Shown here one piece after another: positions 37,392 to 48,900 of a stretch of 64,000 nt of DNA (position 1 is its first letter; every line of letters starts with the position of its first letter). The position numbers and the translations under genes were made by a program. This stretch comes from Xylogone sp. PMI_703 (taxonomy: Eukaryota > Ascomycota > Leotiomycetes). Below the pieces are notes generated by a model. That model saw only the letters and a list, made by a program, of their open reading frames with translations. It made no database searches and was not told the DNA's origin. Location of the stretch: assembly GCA_021399445.1 (NCBI GenBank), contig JAJTUQ010000004.1:5642001-5706000 (forward strand), in the 5' to 3' direction.

Positions 37392-38582
37392 TCACCTAAC
37401 AGCAGCCCCTGCAAGAGTCTTAACCTTACAAACTCCTCCACTCTCCGTAACTAGTTTCCCTACACCCTCCTTGCCCAACTCCTTCACCACTCCCGCATCA
37501 AACGCGACCTCCAGTGCCTCCGTAGTTGTGAACCCAGGCTGGAACATCTCCCAGATCTTCTTCTTCGGATTCAGCACCCCCTCAGGCTCTCCCTTCCATC
37601 CTTCAAAGAATACCCTCTCTCCAGCCTTAGCTCCCTCAGGCGGCGCAACAAGCTCCACCGTTCGCGAGTGCGCATCCTCCTCGCCTTCCTTCATCCGCGG
37701 CGAGGCCGCAAGCACCATGGCGCAGGACTTCACACCCCGCATCTTCACGGGCTTGAGGTTGCACACGACGATGACTTTCCGGTCCTGCATCTCCTCGAGC
37801 GGAATCAGTCCGTTGAGACCCGAGCACACGGTTCGCACGACCTGGCCTTCGTACTCGGAGGTGTCTTCCGTGCCGGGGGCGTCGCCCATGGCGATGGTGG
37901 AGACGAAGAGGGAGTCGGCTTCTGGGTGCTTGATTGCTTTGAGAATGTGGCCTACGCGGAGGTCGATGAGGCTAGGGGAGAGAGGAGCGGCGGGTTGAGC
38001 GGGGGCTTTGGGTTGTTTGGGTGTCTTTTCCTTCTTTTCTTTCTTCTGCTGTTGGGGCTTTGTGTCTCCTTCTGCAGCGGGGTTCTTCTCTGCTCCTGCT
38101 ACTGCGGCATCTTTCTTGGTTCGGTCTGGTAAAGCCTTTTCTCCTCCAGCAGCGGCAGCGGCAGCGGCCTTCTCTTTCTTCAGTCTTTCCTTCTCGGCCT
38201 TCGCGTCCACGGGTGGCTTAACGTATAGAACCTCATCTGTATTAACAGCGATCTTATCTCCCTCAGGAACATTCAATTCGAATAACGGAGAGTTCTGCAC
38301 AAAATCCAGGTGTCGCACGATGTGAGGGTATCCATGCTCGCCCGTGCGTTGCTCAGGGCTCCAGCTCTTGACCGTCGCGGCCAGAGTTTCGTATAGCGAG
38401 ACATCAGCCTTGGAGGGTTTGGATCCCAGGAGAGTGGTTCGTGTCGAGAGATGTGTGTTGAGGGTCTCGAGGAGGGGTTTGCTATCTGCTCCAGCAGAGG
38501 ACAGGCGGGAGGCGGTAGTGAGCCATTGATTGATTTCTGCTTGCTCGGTGTCGGTGTAGGAGAGTTTGCTGATAGATGTCAT
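37392..38582 (-). CDS. arc1: Arc1/AIMP1-like tRNA-binding cofactor of aminoacyl-tRNA synthetases
   Basis: A single exon of 396 codons when started at the Met of MTSISKLSYTDTEQAEINQWL. Arc1-type proteins bind methionyl- and glutamyl-tRNA synthetases and help deliver tRNA in the cytosol. Residues 1-100 resemble the GST-C-like synthetase-docking domain (LLGSKPSKADVSLYETL). A Lys/Ala-rich linker (about 125-205, with a run of eight Ala at 139-145 and nearby) resembles the Arc1 middle domain that binds tRNA non-specifically. The EMAPII-type OB-fold starts at about 205 (LIDLRVGHILKAIKHPEADSLFVSTIAMGD) and includes NLKPVKMRGVKSCAMVLAAS. The frame is open 117 codons further upstream (to 38933), but that part is unlike the family and is probably leader sequence. 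Confidence 0.92.
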   Translation of the reverse strand: MTSISKLSYTDTEQAEINQWLTTASRLSSAGADSKPLLETLNTHLSTRTTLLGSKPSKADVSLYETLAATVKSWSPEQRTGEHGYPHIVRHLDFVQNSPLFELNVPEGDKIAVNTDEVLYVKPPVDAKAEKERLKKEKAAAAAAAGGEKALPDRTKKDAAVAGAEKNPAAEGDTKPQQQKKEKKEKTPKQPKAPAQPAAPLSPSLIDLRVGHILKAIKHPEADSLFVSTIAMGDAPGTEDTSEYEGQVVRTVCSGLNGLIPLEEMQDRKVIVVCNLKPVKMRGVKSCAMVLAASPRMKEGEEDAHSRTVELVAPPEGAKAGERVFFEGWKGEPEGVLNPKKKIWEMFQPGFTTTEALEVAFDAGVVKELGKEGVGKLVTESGGVCKVKTLAGAAVR

Positions 38583-41339
38583 TTTCCTGGTTGTTCTTGC
38601 TACGAGCCTGAGGGCGCGTGGCAGTTTGTGTAGGAAGGGCAGTTTGGCGGTTTGGGAGTTGGGAGGAGAGCGGGGTTGGAGCAGGTAGATGTGATTTTTG
38701 GAGGGGTCGTTTGGTTTTGGGGAAGGTTTGAACTTTTTTTGTGGGTTGGATGAGTCATGCCTCAGGTTGTGGTAGTTATTGTTTACAGTGAAAGTGCTCC
38801 TTCTCCACCAAGTACACCAGAACCCGGGCCTTATCAGTGAGGTGAAGAGTGAGAACAAATATAAGACTGAATAAGCAGCCCAGATAATTGGAGATCTCTT
38901 TTTGTTCTGGCAAGAACCTATTCTACAGTTCACATTAAGCTAGGATCTTATAAATTTGAAGCCTTAACTAGCACTCTATTCTAAACAAGAAAAACTCCAG
39001 TATTCTCAGACTAGTTGCCATCCTTCAGCTATTAGGTCATCTAACCGGGCAGCAAAACAATTTACTCCATCCCAGAGATTATTCACAACACCAAATGTTG
39101 CACTGATGGAGATAGCGGGTCAATTTGGTGAACTCAATCGCTGGGTGGCCTAATGGTCGCTCAGGTTCTCGATAGCACTTTCCATACATCAATAAGCTAA
39201 CCAGCCCTGAACTCGTTCTATCAACCTCATACCAAGAGCCTGTCACAATCATTTGGGGTGTTTCAGCTTGGAAATAGCAACTGTCGGTGAATCTTGCTGA
39301 TGCCCAAGGTGTGAGCTTCACAGATTTGTGTGGTGAGATCTGTCTGCAGATTTACCATATATTTCTGCAGGTTGGTTACTGCAACCTTAAAAGTCTTTTA
39401 GCCTTTTATTATCTCCTTATTCTGAATTAAACTTCAAATACTTCTACTTTTGCGTTTGTTGCAATACCCGGGTTTTTAATTCTCCACTACAGGTTTATCT
39501 TTAGAAGCTTTGATTTTGGGTTTTACCTGGGTAGCCTATAGCAGATTTTGACTTGCCTGTTGCAGATGCTGTGCTGTTTGAAGATTCTGGAGAGGGCTGA
39601 GTTGCCCTCATTGCCATCTTGAGCTTTTTGTCTACAAGGGAAGCGGTAGCTAAGAGCTGCCTGTACAGGTGGCAGCAGCAAAGGCGGTGCACAGAGAGCT
39701 TCTACTGCGCTGGCGATGCCAACTTTGACCTCGGTTCTCATATCTTCGTATCAGACCAAGGTAGCAGAAGAACACTTTGACTAGCTGAGGCAGCATAGGC
39801 CATACGATGAACATAATACGCCTTATGCTTGTTGCTCCCGCTTGCTCCACTTCGATTCGATTCGCGAGTAACCATGCGTGGACGCCGCTGGATCTGCCAA
39901 TGCCCATCATTCGTGACCTTGCCCTTATAGAGCACACATCCGGTCGCGGGATCCTCCTCAACTAACGACTGACCGTTCCTGTCTTTGACATCGTAGCACT
40001 CTCGTAAAATGGCTATGCATCGATGTTGTCTCAGTTCTGCTGTATATAATTTTGCTCTGGTAGCCGTGCCAATGACAAACAGTATTTCCAATTCGGGTCG
40101 AGTAAATATTACTTCCCCAATTCTATCTCCGTCTGCAAAAGGATAGAATAAATCCTTGGAGATTGGAAACCCAGTGGTGTGAGACAGTAAGTATTTCATC
40201 TCCACATGTTCGGCGCATCTTTACACCCGCAGTCGTAGCAACGTTAATTCTCTCATTCTGGGTACTTATCGTGCTGCAACCACACTCGAGCCTACATCCC
40301 AGGCTTAAGAAGGATGTTGTAAGGTCATGATCCCTTGTATATAGCTCTTCCTGCAGCATGTATACTCTAAAGCCTCGTCGTCATCAGACATGGCTCAGCA
40401 TCGAGTGCCCGTATCCTGCAAAATTTAACCAAACTTGACAGCAATGTTCATGATGATTTATAAAGTTGTTGCAGAGGTCAAAGCAACGATCCTTTAAAAG
40501 CAGGCTCTAATAACACAAAAATTCAATTTACGGAGTGAATACTGTCTTATGCAGTGTCAACACATATTCACATCTTTACATCCTCAGATAGGTCTAGCAC
40601 GTGCCAATGCGCCAATGTGACTGGGTTGCATTGAGCTTCGTACTAGTTACAACGCCATCGAAGCAACCTCTTTCGAGAAACGAGGCTGAGAGCATACACC
40701 TGGTTTCAGTCCGTTCTAGGGCTATGGCATCAGATCTGAAAGGGACCAGGGAATCAGATGCCCATGTCTGAGTAAATCCTGTCTCGAAGTTCGTATCCTT
40801 TACACGCCACAGCCTTGCTAGTCTCAAGGGAGAAGACGTAATAGACGTAAGTTGAAGAATTATATTTCCTACTCCAGTAGGCAGTGCGAACATTCTCCAA
40901 GTGTCCGGAACTACACTATACGGCTATCTCACCGTATGCTGATCAACAGACTAAAGAGAGGTAAGAGAACGACTGTCTCCTCAATACACATATATACATT
41001 ATCCAACGCCCACGCTAATCATGCATGCATATATGCCAATCCCTAATAACTTTCCACAGTCCATGCAGTTGACTTTTTTTCCCACCTTGGTTTCCCTGTA
41101 AAACTCCCGTAATGAATTCCCCACATATGCTATGCATGCGCTTGCTCCCTAGATTATGTAGTAAATGAAAAATCTGTTACTTTTGTGTTGAATGCTCAAA
41201 ATACTTCGCTTGAGAGTGAAAGACGCTGGATCCATCGTCAACAGCCGGAGACATAGCCAGGATTTTGGTATCAAGTGTGAGTTGGTAAAATAGAGACGTC
41301 CGAGAGCGACGATGGTGCTCTCCGGCAATAGACGGTTGC
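38583..41339. other. Intergenic region, Arc1-like gene / uncharacterised gene
   Basis: About 2.75 kb. Apart from one reading frame at 39738-40205 (listed separately) it shows only short ORFs. The sequence is AT-rich between 38930 and 39500. No repeats longer than a few units were noticed. Confidence 0.5.
39738..40205 (-). CDS. Hypothetical ORF with a possible zinc-loop (homing-endonuclease-like) segment; may be a relic
   Basis: A 155-codon reading frame without introns. Residues about 89-142 read ATGCVLYKGKVTNDGHWQIQ, then a basic stretch, then KHKAYYVHRMAYAASA. This order (Cys, aromatic, Lys-Gly, Gly-x-Trp-x-Ile, then Tyr-x-x-His-Arg-x-x-Tyr) resembles the N-terminal half of the zinc-binding loop domain found in many fungal proteins related to His-Me finger homing endonucleases. 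The catalytic half that should follow (a SHLC-type segment and a conserved Asn) is not present in any frame downstream, so if the match is real the gene is truncated or decayed. It may also be a chance ORF. Expression is unknown. Confidence 0.3.
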   Translation of the reverse strand: MEMKYLLSHTTGFPISKDLFYPFADGDRIGEVIFTRPELEILFVIGTATRAKLYTAELRQHRCIAILRECYDVKDRNGQSLVEEDPATGCVLYKGKVTNDGHWQIQRRPRMVTRESNRSGASGSNKHKAYYVHRMAYAASASQSVLLLPWSDTKI

Positions 41340-42932
41340 TCAACGTACTATATCCCTTGCTTTCTTCCATACTAATTGAGGTACCTCGATTTCCTCATCT
41401 CCAACTTCCATGTCATCAACCTCCAACTCTTGCATCATGCTACCCTTCTCTTCAGAGGGATGGGGCTTCGTTGTAGACGCGGTTCTGTTGCCTGCAATTT
41501 CTGGTTTCTTGTTGGTTCCATCCACTGCCTTTTCGCCATTCATTGTACTCTTCACGACATGGCTGCTGCTCCTCTTTAGCACCTCGATCTCTTTCTCGGC
41601 CTTGGCCTGAACTTCTCGTAACCGAGCCTTGATATTTTCGATCTCCGTGGCACACTCCCCATCCCGCAGGAACTGATGTGCCGCTCGCTCACACTGCACT
41701 TGGCAATACTCGAGTCCATTGTCTAGCTCATCAAATATATCAGGCATATCGTTCATTCCTCCCCGCCGGAAGCCCTGAAGCATGCCACCGAGACGTTGAC
41801 CTGGAAGAGGACTGGAACCAGGCATGGAGGAGAGACCGTCGCGGGTAGGGCCCATCCTGCGAGTTGAGACAAATCGTAACTGAGGCATTGGAGAATCAGA
41901 GTCAGCAGACGGATCTGGCGAGAGATCTAAAGTAGCATTTGGAATCTGGCTGAGCTTGTTCACACCATTATATGGACTGTTGGTCGACGGTGCTCCTGGT
42001 TCCGGGCTATGCGCAGAAACTTTGTCTCTTGCAGCTCGCAATGGCGCTCTGAGGGTTTTCTTGAATGCCAACATATCTAAATTCTCTCTATCCTCACCCT
42101 CTGCCTCTGCATCAGCTTCGGACTCTGCGGCTCGCTGGATCTCGGCCATCTTAACTGCCATCTTGCCCTTTCTCATTGCATTCCGGGAGGCGCTAATAAA
42201 CTTAACCAACTCCTCAAACGCAGTCTGGACTGCAGAGTCATAGTATACTATTATCATAGAGCGAGTGCGATATTTCGGAATGGCAGACTCTCCTGAGGCA
42301 AGACTATCAGTCTTGCGCTTCCGGAGCATCACCCGAGGAGTAGTTTGAGCTGGGGGCGGTGGTTGGCTGGATTGGTTGGATAATACTCTTGGGTGTTGGC
42401 GCGGGTTCGAATTTGCTTTTGGGGACGGGGTTTGGAATTCCTGCGAAGGCTTGGTCTTGAGCCGTGTTGCTGGCGGCGAAGTTGGACTGACATTCTTGCG
42501 CGCAGAATCAAAGGAGCCACTCTGTCTAGGGGTATTAGGCTTGTTGATATGCCAATGCTTTAGGATATTGTCGTCGTCGTCACTGTGGAATGGATTTTCA
42601 TTTCCGTCCTTTGGTCGAAGTGACTCAGTAGAGCCTTTATTTCTAATGGATTTGGGAGGTGCCTCGCGCTCGTCGAGACGGGCCAACTCGGCTTGTCGGT
42701 CCGCAATCTGTCCATTGAGGTCATCCAGCTGCTTATTCCAATCCGGTATTGAGCTGGAGAGACTCTGCAGAGCATCGATTGTCGAGAAGCCCACAGAGGC
42801 CGCAGCCATGGCAGCCGGGGAAGGTTGTGGTCGAGGCAGAATTAAACCCGGGGTAGCAGCTTCGTCTCGAGCAGATACACGATGGGTGCTAGTTGTCTGG
42901 TATCCGGATAGATCGGGCAGGAGCTTGTCCAT
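41340..42932 (-). CDS. Uncharacterised protein with charged, low-complexity regions
   Basis: A single exon of 530 codons. I recognise no named domain. The N-terminal part contains a probable short coiled coil (about residues 60-95, IPDWNKQLDDLNGQIADRQAELARLDERE). A hydrophobic/helical core follows at about 225-270 (RSMIIVYYDSAVQTAFEELVKFISASRNAMRKGKMAVKMAEIQRAAE). A C-terminal segment (about 395-460) combines DIFDELDNGLEYCQVQCERAAHQFLRDGECATEIENIKARLREVQAKAEKEIEVLKR, also coiled-coil-like. The rest is Ser/Pro-rich and looks disordered. The composition differs from the shadow frames and the core looks conserved, so I think it is real. An alternative upstream exon is possible: an open frame 43279-42978 could splice at GTAAGC (about 42974) to TACCAG (about 42898) in phase. 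A role in chromatin or the cytoskeleton would be a guess. Confidence 0.75.
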   Translation of the reverse strand: MDKLLPDLSGYQTTSTHRVSARDEAATPGLILPRPQPSPAAMAAASVGFSTIDALQSLSSSIPDWNKQLDDLNGQIADRQAELARLDEREAPPKSIRNKGSTESLRPKDGNENPFHSDDDDNILKHWHINKPNTPRQSGSFDSARKNVSPTSPPATRLKTKPSQEFQTPSPKANSNPRQHPRVLSNQSSQPPPPAQTTPRVMLRKRKTDSLASGESAIPKYRTRSMIIVYYDSAVQTAFEELVKFISASRNAMRKGKMAVKMAEIQRAAESEADAEAEGEDRENLDMLAFKKTLRAPLRAARDKVSAHSPEPGAPSTNSPYNGVNKLSQIPNATLDLSPDPSADSDSPMPQLRFVSTRRMGPTRDGLSSMPGSSPLPGQRLGGMLQGFRRGGMNDMPDIFDELDNGLEYCQVQCERAAHQFLRDGECATEIENIKARLREVQAKAEKEIEVLKRSSSHVVKSTMNGEKAVDGTNKKPEIAGNRTASTTKPHPSEEKGSMMQELEVDDMEVGDEEIEVPQLVWKKARDIVR

Positions 42933-45900
42933 TCGGGATGAGGTTGAAGGAAGACTCTGAGAGCAGAGCTTACAGTTGCATAGAAAAGCGGACGGTCATG
43001 CTTGAGCTTCAATGGAGGTACTGTAATTAATTCCGGCAACTCACGTGGTTCGGCGCGGGCTGGCGTGGGAGGACGGGAGGCCGGGGAGTTCGTGGCGTCT
43101 GACGGTGCTCTTTGCTCCTGAAGAAGCGAATCGGGACAGTGCGATGGCGCCTTGATATACGAGCGCGCCGATATCTCAGACAGAATGTGGGATCGAGAGG
43201 AGAGATCTCGCGGGATGTGGATTCGGAGATCCAGATAGTTGAAGAATGGCTGTCTCGGACTGTGATGCGGCCGTCGCACAACAGATGAGTCTGTCAGCTT
43301 TCAGGGACTCAGGTGGTCGACGATTGAACTAGACGGGGGCGCAAATTCGAATTGGATAAGCACTCAGGTGGCCGTGATGACGCTGATTATGGCGGTTGCA
43401 CGTCTCTTTGTAGGCTCAGCAGCTCGCAGGGCACCAGAAGGCTCGAGGTTCGTGCTGATGGCCCACTGAAGACCGTCAGAGCTCCAGGATGTGCGAAAGG
43501 CCAACCACAACCCAGTCAGGGCGGCCACCATGCCTGTCGGCGGGATGCGGACCAAGGGCTCTGCAGATGGAGGGCGTCGACGATGGAGCAGATGCTGCAG
43601 ATGCTGCCGTGGTTGGATGTAACGCTGCGCACATCGCGACAGAGAAAACGGTGGTCGAAGGCGCTGGTAGGGCAGGTTAGGGTTCTCGCAAGCGGGCAAG
43701 GGGTCTCTCTCTGCAGACGACACAGGGCGGTGATGAGCACCGTAGCGTTGCAGCTCCTGCCCTAGAGGCCGTGGTAGGTAGTCGGTAGGGAGACATGAGG
43801 GGAGTTGACTTTCTCCGGGGTGGAAGACACACACGATACGACAGAAGCAGAGTAGAACAGGGCCGAAGCACAGCAGCGTAAGACCTAACAGCTCACTGCC
43901 GGCGCGGAGCGGTAGTGGACAGTGGTGGAGGTGTAGGGGCTCCCTGATATCCGGTGCAGGTTCGCAGGGTGAATGGATTGGACTGATGGCGCTGTATTAT
44001 TAAGACTTTCTGCTATATCTGGCCAAGGCATTTTGCTTTGACGCAATTCCGACGCTGGCATTAGGCAGCCAGCGATGCCAGAGAAAGCGCATCTCAACGG
44101 CCAACATGGCGCTCTCGGTTTCCCCTCGTCGTTGTTGTGGTGGTTGTTGGTGATAGTAGTGGACGCACTGCACCGAGGTAGAGGCGAGTCTGTGCTGGAG
44201 TTCTTTCAATCGCGCCTAATTAACCATCAACTCTCATTACAGCACTTACATGGGATCGAGCGTCCATCCGTTTTCGAATATCACCAACCAGAACCTTGGA
44301 CCGGAAATATCCATTGACTGTACAGTACGTATTACAATTGGGGCAAATTATTGTTGGACATCGTCTGAGGGCCGCTTCTGGAGCTCGAGACTGGACCCTT
44401 GTAAGAATAGTGCTCTTCTCACTTGGACAGGTCATCCATGCTTCTTGGTTGTTGCTAAACATGCATCATCTTCGACCAGCTACTTTACTTTAACAGGGCA
44501 AGGCATCACCTGTCCAGATCTGTACCAGATGCAAATGCGACGCACTCTCTACAGGATGATATGGGGGCCAACATTGTGCGCTGCAGCACACGATGGACGA
44601 ATACGGACGGCCACCACCTCTCACAAACAGGCTCTTGGTGATGGACTCGAAAATTTGACACCTGTCACATCTGGCCACGAGCACGATGATCACAAGCAGC
44701 AACTTTCTCTTCAGCATACGTTCCAGGCCATCGGGTCCTTTTTTAAGCAACCGTACGGAGTACGGGTACTGCCTTTCTCAGCAGGCGGTTACACTCGGGC
44801 TGAGATGAAGCAACAAAAAGAGACAGGCAACAAGGTACTGTGCTCAGCTCTGTACGGTAGCTCTGTATCTACAATAATTCTCATTCCCTCTTGCTCAGTC
44901 GAGCTGGTGAAGCGTCAGAGTCTGGGATGGCAAACACAAAGAACAAATTTGGAAGGCCAACAGGCCAACCACACCACCCAAATTTAGCCCTGCTCATAAT
45001 ATTGAGTGCTGGACGAGAATCGACCTTCCCCCTGAAGCCCTCCCTCATCGTCATTCTCAAACAGGCACATCTTTTCAAGGTTAGTGCAGCATCCCCAGCA
45101 GACATCGCATGGCGAGCAAGGAAGCCGGGCGCAAAACTTCTCCAAACGGTTTCTCACCACCCATCATTATGTATTCTCAACCTGAAACAGATCTCGTTCG
45201 GCGAATTGTGGCGGTTCAGCCGGATGATCAGCCCCATTCGGTGCTTGATCAGAACCGTACCTGGTCTGCTTTGCCTACGATTCTAGTGCAGGCATACTGT
45301 AGATGCTGTACTGTACGTACTTTGTGCGACCAGCGAAATCGCAATACGACCATTCCAACACTTCTTGAGCCTCGTCGTCTACAACCTGGGTAGGAGTTGA
45401 CCAGCACCTGAGATATCCGGAGGCCGATGCATGCACAGTAATTGCCTCCGCCTCTTTTCGCCCAACATGGATCATCGCATATTCTTATGGCAAGCAGGCA
45501 TACCTTATGCAATCCGGAAAACGGTATGCAATGCTATTGAATCTCCAATTGAAAAGCTTCGGGGCCCGTGGCCAATGTCGCATCGGAGGCTTACTACAGC
45601 TGAAGGTACAGCATCCAACATTTACACGCGTTCCGAGTCGCTCAACCATAGCATGCTTTGACCCGAGGTTGGCTGGATCCTTCTCCCCGAACCTCTTGCT
45701 TCTCGATCCACATGACAATGGATATGGTCCATCTCAACCAGTAACAGCAGCGCAGGCCTGGATTGATTGATTGATCAGTCGTTCTTTGATTGTCTGTGCC
45801 CGTGGAGACGATCAATTCTTAACGGGCAGTAGACGACCTCGAATAGAATTAATTCGATCACCCGCGCCGTTGCCGCTGTAGCATCGAATTGCGCGGCACG

Positions 45901-48900
45901 AGCCTAAATCAGTTGCCTCTGGGCGAGAGTAAGCGCCCCACCAACATCCCCCATCACCCACCTTATTTGCTCCCCACAGGCGTCTCAATCTCTTCTCCCT
46001 ACGACGCCATGAGCGCCTTTTTATGGATTTTGTCTCTTTTTCTGGATAGGGAGATTTGCTTTTGATACTGTACAGAGTTTAGGATCCGTCTATCTCCGGC
46101 TGCCACTGACCGCTTTGGATACATCCTCTATCCCAACCTGCCTGTTTTAAATCTCATCTCGAAGATCTCAGATGCTGGTGGAGCTTGCACTTGAACCTTG
46201 TCCCCCTTTCCGTTCGCGATACACGTAAAGGATCCGCACCGGGAACACGCCTCCGTGCCCCCTCCAGCTCTCTCCGCCACCAGCCTGCAGCAAATTGAAC
46301 GACGCTGCCTCTGCTGCAGTGTCTTACATCTCGCTCATCCAATCTTACAGACCCTCTCCCACCGTCCAAAGGACTCCCTGCACGCCATCACCGAGTCTTA
46401 ATGCTACTCGTACAGTACAATACAGAAAACTGTGAAATTTCACGCGCCTCTGCGGCACTGATCATGCACATCATGGAATCATCCTACAACGGTATTGTTT
46501 TCCCGTCCATAGACGCCTGGTAGCTTTGTCCCTTCTTCGGCAAAGAAGAATTTGCAGAGGCATTGAAGTGTACAAGGGCACGGCCAAACTAAACGATTAC
46601 TTATTAGACGCCACTCCCGCTACGAGGTATCGGATTTATATATAGATAGAGGTTATGGGTGCTGTGCGACACTGGATACTGTGACAGATAAGGGCTGCAG
46701 AGAGCCAATTCTGTGGTGCATTCGCTGCGGGCTCTACTTGCAGTCCTTTAGAGTCGTACAAAAGGTAAGCGGGTGTAAGTTACCATACTACGCCCGGATC
46801 GGACCCGTTCCGATCCGTAGAGGTGGGCAGCATCAAGCAAGCAGAATACAAGGCGTAAGGCGCAGAGCACAAATCGAACTTTCACTCAGGTGTACGGTAT
46901 CACAGGCTGTATGGCAACAGGTTGACCACGACAACAGTACCGAGGAGATGGTCGCAGATGCGACTGGATGGTTTACGAGGAAAAACCAACACTTTTATCG
47001 ACCGGCCCCTAAATTCTCCCGGTGGTCCAACAGTCAAAGAACCATGAATCAATCAGAATGATGCTGCCGTACGCTGCTTGTCTCGGGAGAAGATAAAAGG
47101 AAGTAGCCTGCCATAAATACAACCAACAACCAAGCAGAAGCGCGGACAAACAAACATGCGAAGTGTGTCACAATATCCTTTCGCTGCAGAGTGCATTGCC
47201 AATCCAGGCTTCTGGACTTTCCAGTTGGTGCTGCTCATCTTCTTTTCAGTCACGCAGACATGAATGGGACAATCATTGCACCCATCCGTTTCTGCTTGCT
47301 CCTTTTTTCCTTTTTCCTTACGTATGTGGTTTTTGCATGCATCTATTTTTAAAGTTCCCCTCACCTCCCGGCTATTTTTGTTTTTTCAAATGAAGAATCC
47401 CCCAGGGAGGAAGTTGGCGCGATCTTTCCTTCCCCACCACCAACAATGATAATCTGATAGCAGAGCACACGTGAGAACACGGCACATCTTGTTGCTATCA
47501 ACCACCAACCGTCACTAGGGGAAGCTAACCCGGTGTGCCGCGTTTCCACGTGGAAATGAGAAGGGCAGGTCTAGCTCAGTCGTTAGCTCTCAGCCCACAA
47601 AATTCTCCGCTGGTTGAGATTTTTTTTTCTTGTGGTTTTGCTTTTCCCTCTCTTCCCGCCGTTGGCGTCAAAAGGGGTCCTTTTCTCCAATTGCTCTAAC
47701 CGCAGCATTGCTTAGGGATGACAAGATGGACAAGTGGATAAATGAACAGCGCAGTGTTGGATTTACCAATGGGTGATCCAATGCCGCGAGTGTGACTGTT
47801 CTTTGGATGGATCATGGGCAACGGAGCTGTCCTGTTCGGCCCCCATTCTCAGCAAGCACCGTTAAGCGCGGCACCCGCCAGGCCCTCCCCAGGCTGATTC
47901 GGGAGGTCTCGGCAGCGACTGCCGTTGGAGCTTGGAGGTGGCCGCGTGTGCATGCACAGGACACAGGGAGATCAAATCACAGAAACCATCTGGGGAATCT
48001 GCGCGCTCCTTGGGTTGCAGCACAGTTACGGAAAAAGGACGTGTCTAATCCATCGTCCAATTATCCACCGTCGACTTTATTCTCCCAATGGCGCCAATTC
48101 TTTAGTAACAAGGAGAGTGGATTAGCTGAAAAAGACACGAGCAAGTGCTCGGATCTCAATTCCAGTGTTCAAGGAAAACTGCCGGCAGGAGGAAGTGAGA
48201 GGGATCTTCTCTTTGCTTCATCTTTTTGGCCTACGCTACTACTGTACGGTACTTCGCACTTTCGCGTTTTCGCACTTCACACCTCGTACCTCGTATGCGG
48301 GAGGATCCATCATTATGCGTGCTACCATCGATCAGATTAGCGGTGACTTACATTCCAGTAAAGTTGATGGTCTGAGAGCGAAATTAAAGAGGGGGGTCTC
48401 GGGAGTGCGATGTGCTCGGGCTGTCTGTTGTACCATTACCGTAGTACTGTGACTGTAGTTTATTATCATGATCGCAGATCTTAATGACAGGTAAGCTGTA
48501 GAGGCAGGTGATTTTAATGCAACTATTTGCGGGCCGAGGTTAAGCTTGGGCAGTGGTGAGTACGGAGTAGACGACTATGACTATCTAGTTAATGAATGAA
48601 ATTGTAACATTAACCGGAAAATTTGGTGAGAAAAAGAATCTCATGCGTGCAAAGAAATGAATTACAGTAAAATTCTCTAGGTATCCTAGTATCTTAAAAC
48701 GTGATGTTAGCACCAAGTAAAGGCGGTGTAAACGTACATAACCTAACTTAACTCCCTCCCTGCCAAAAGAAATTGCTGATATGGCCGAGTGTGCGTGTAT
48801 TTCCCCTCTAGCATAAACATTCCAGACCAACCCAAGCTAACTTCAAAAAATAGGGTCTAAGGCGGGTTAGTACATATCCCCCCTATTGATATTTATGACG

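Noticed and set aside
43364..43834. 156-codon minus-strand ORF upstream of the uncharacterised gene
   Set aside because: Low-complexity, no start context or domain, overlapped by a plus-strand ORF of similar length.
44250..44987. 245-codon ORF in the gene-poor region
   Set aside because: No domain, amino acid composition like translated non-coding DNA, overlapped by other ORFs on both strands. Kept only as part of the gene-desert finding.
47571..47640. TAGCTCAGTCGTTAG box-A-like sequence followed by a T9 run, resembling a tRNA gene
   Set aside because: No pairing acceptor stem and no proper T-arm (TTCGANNC) between it and the T-run.
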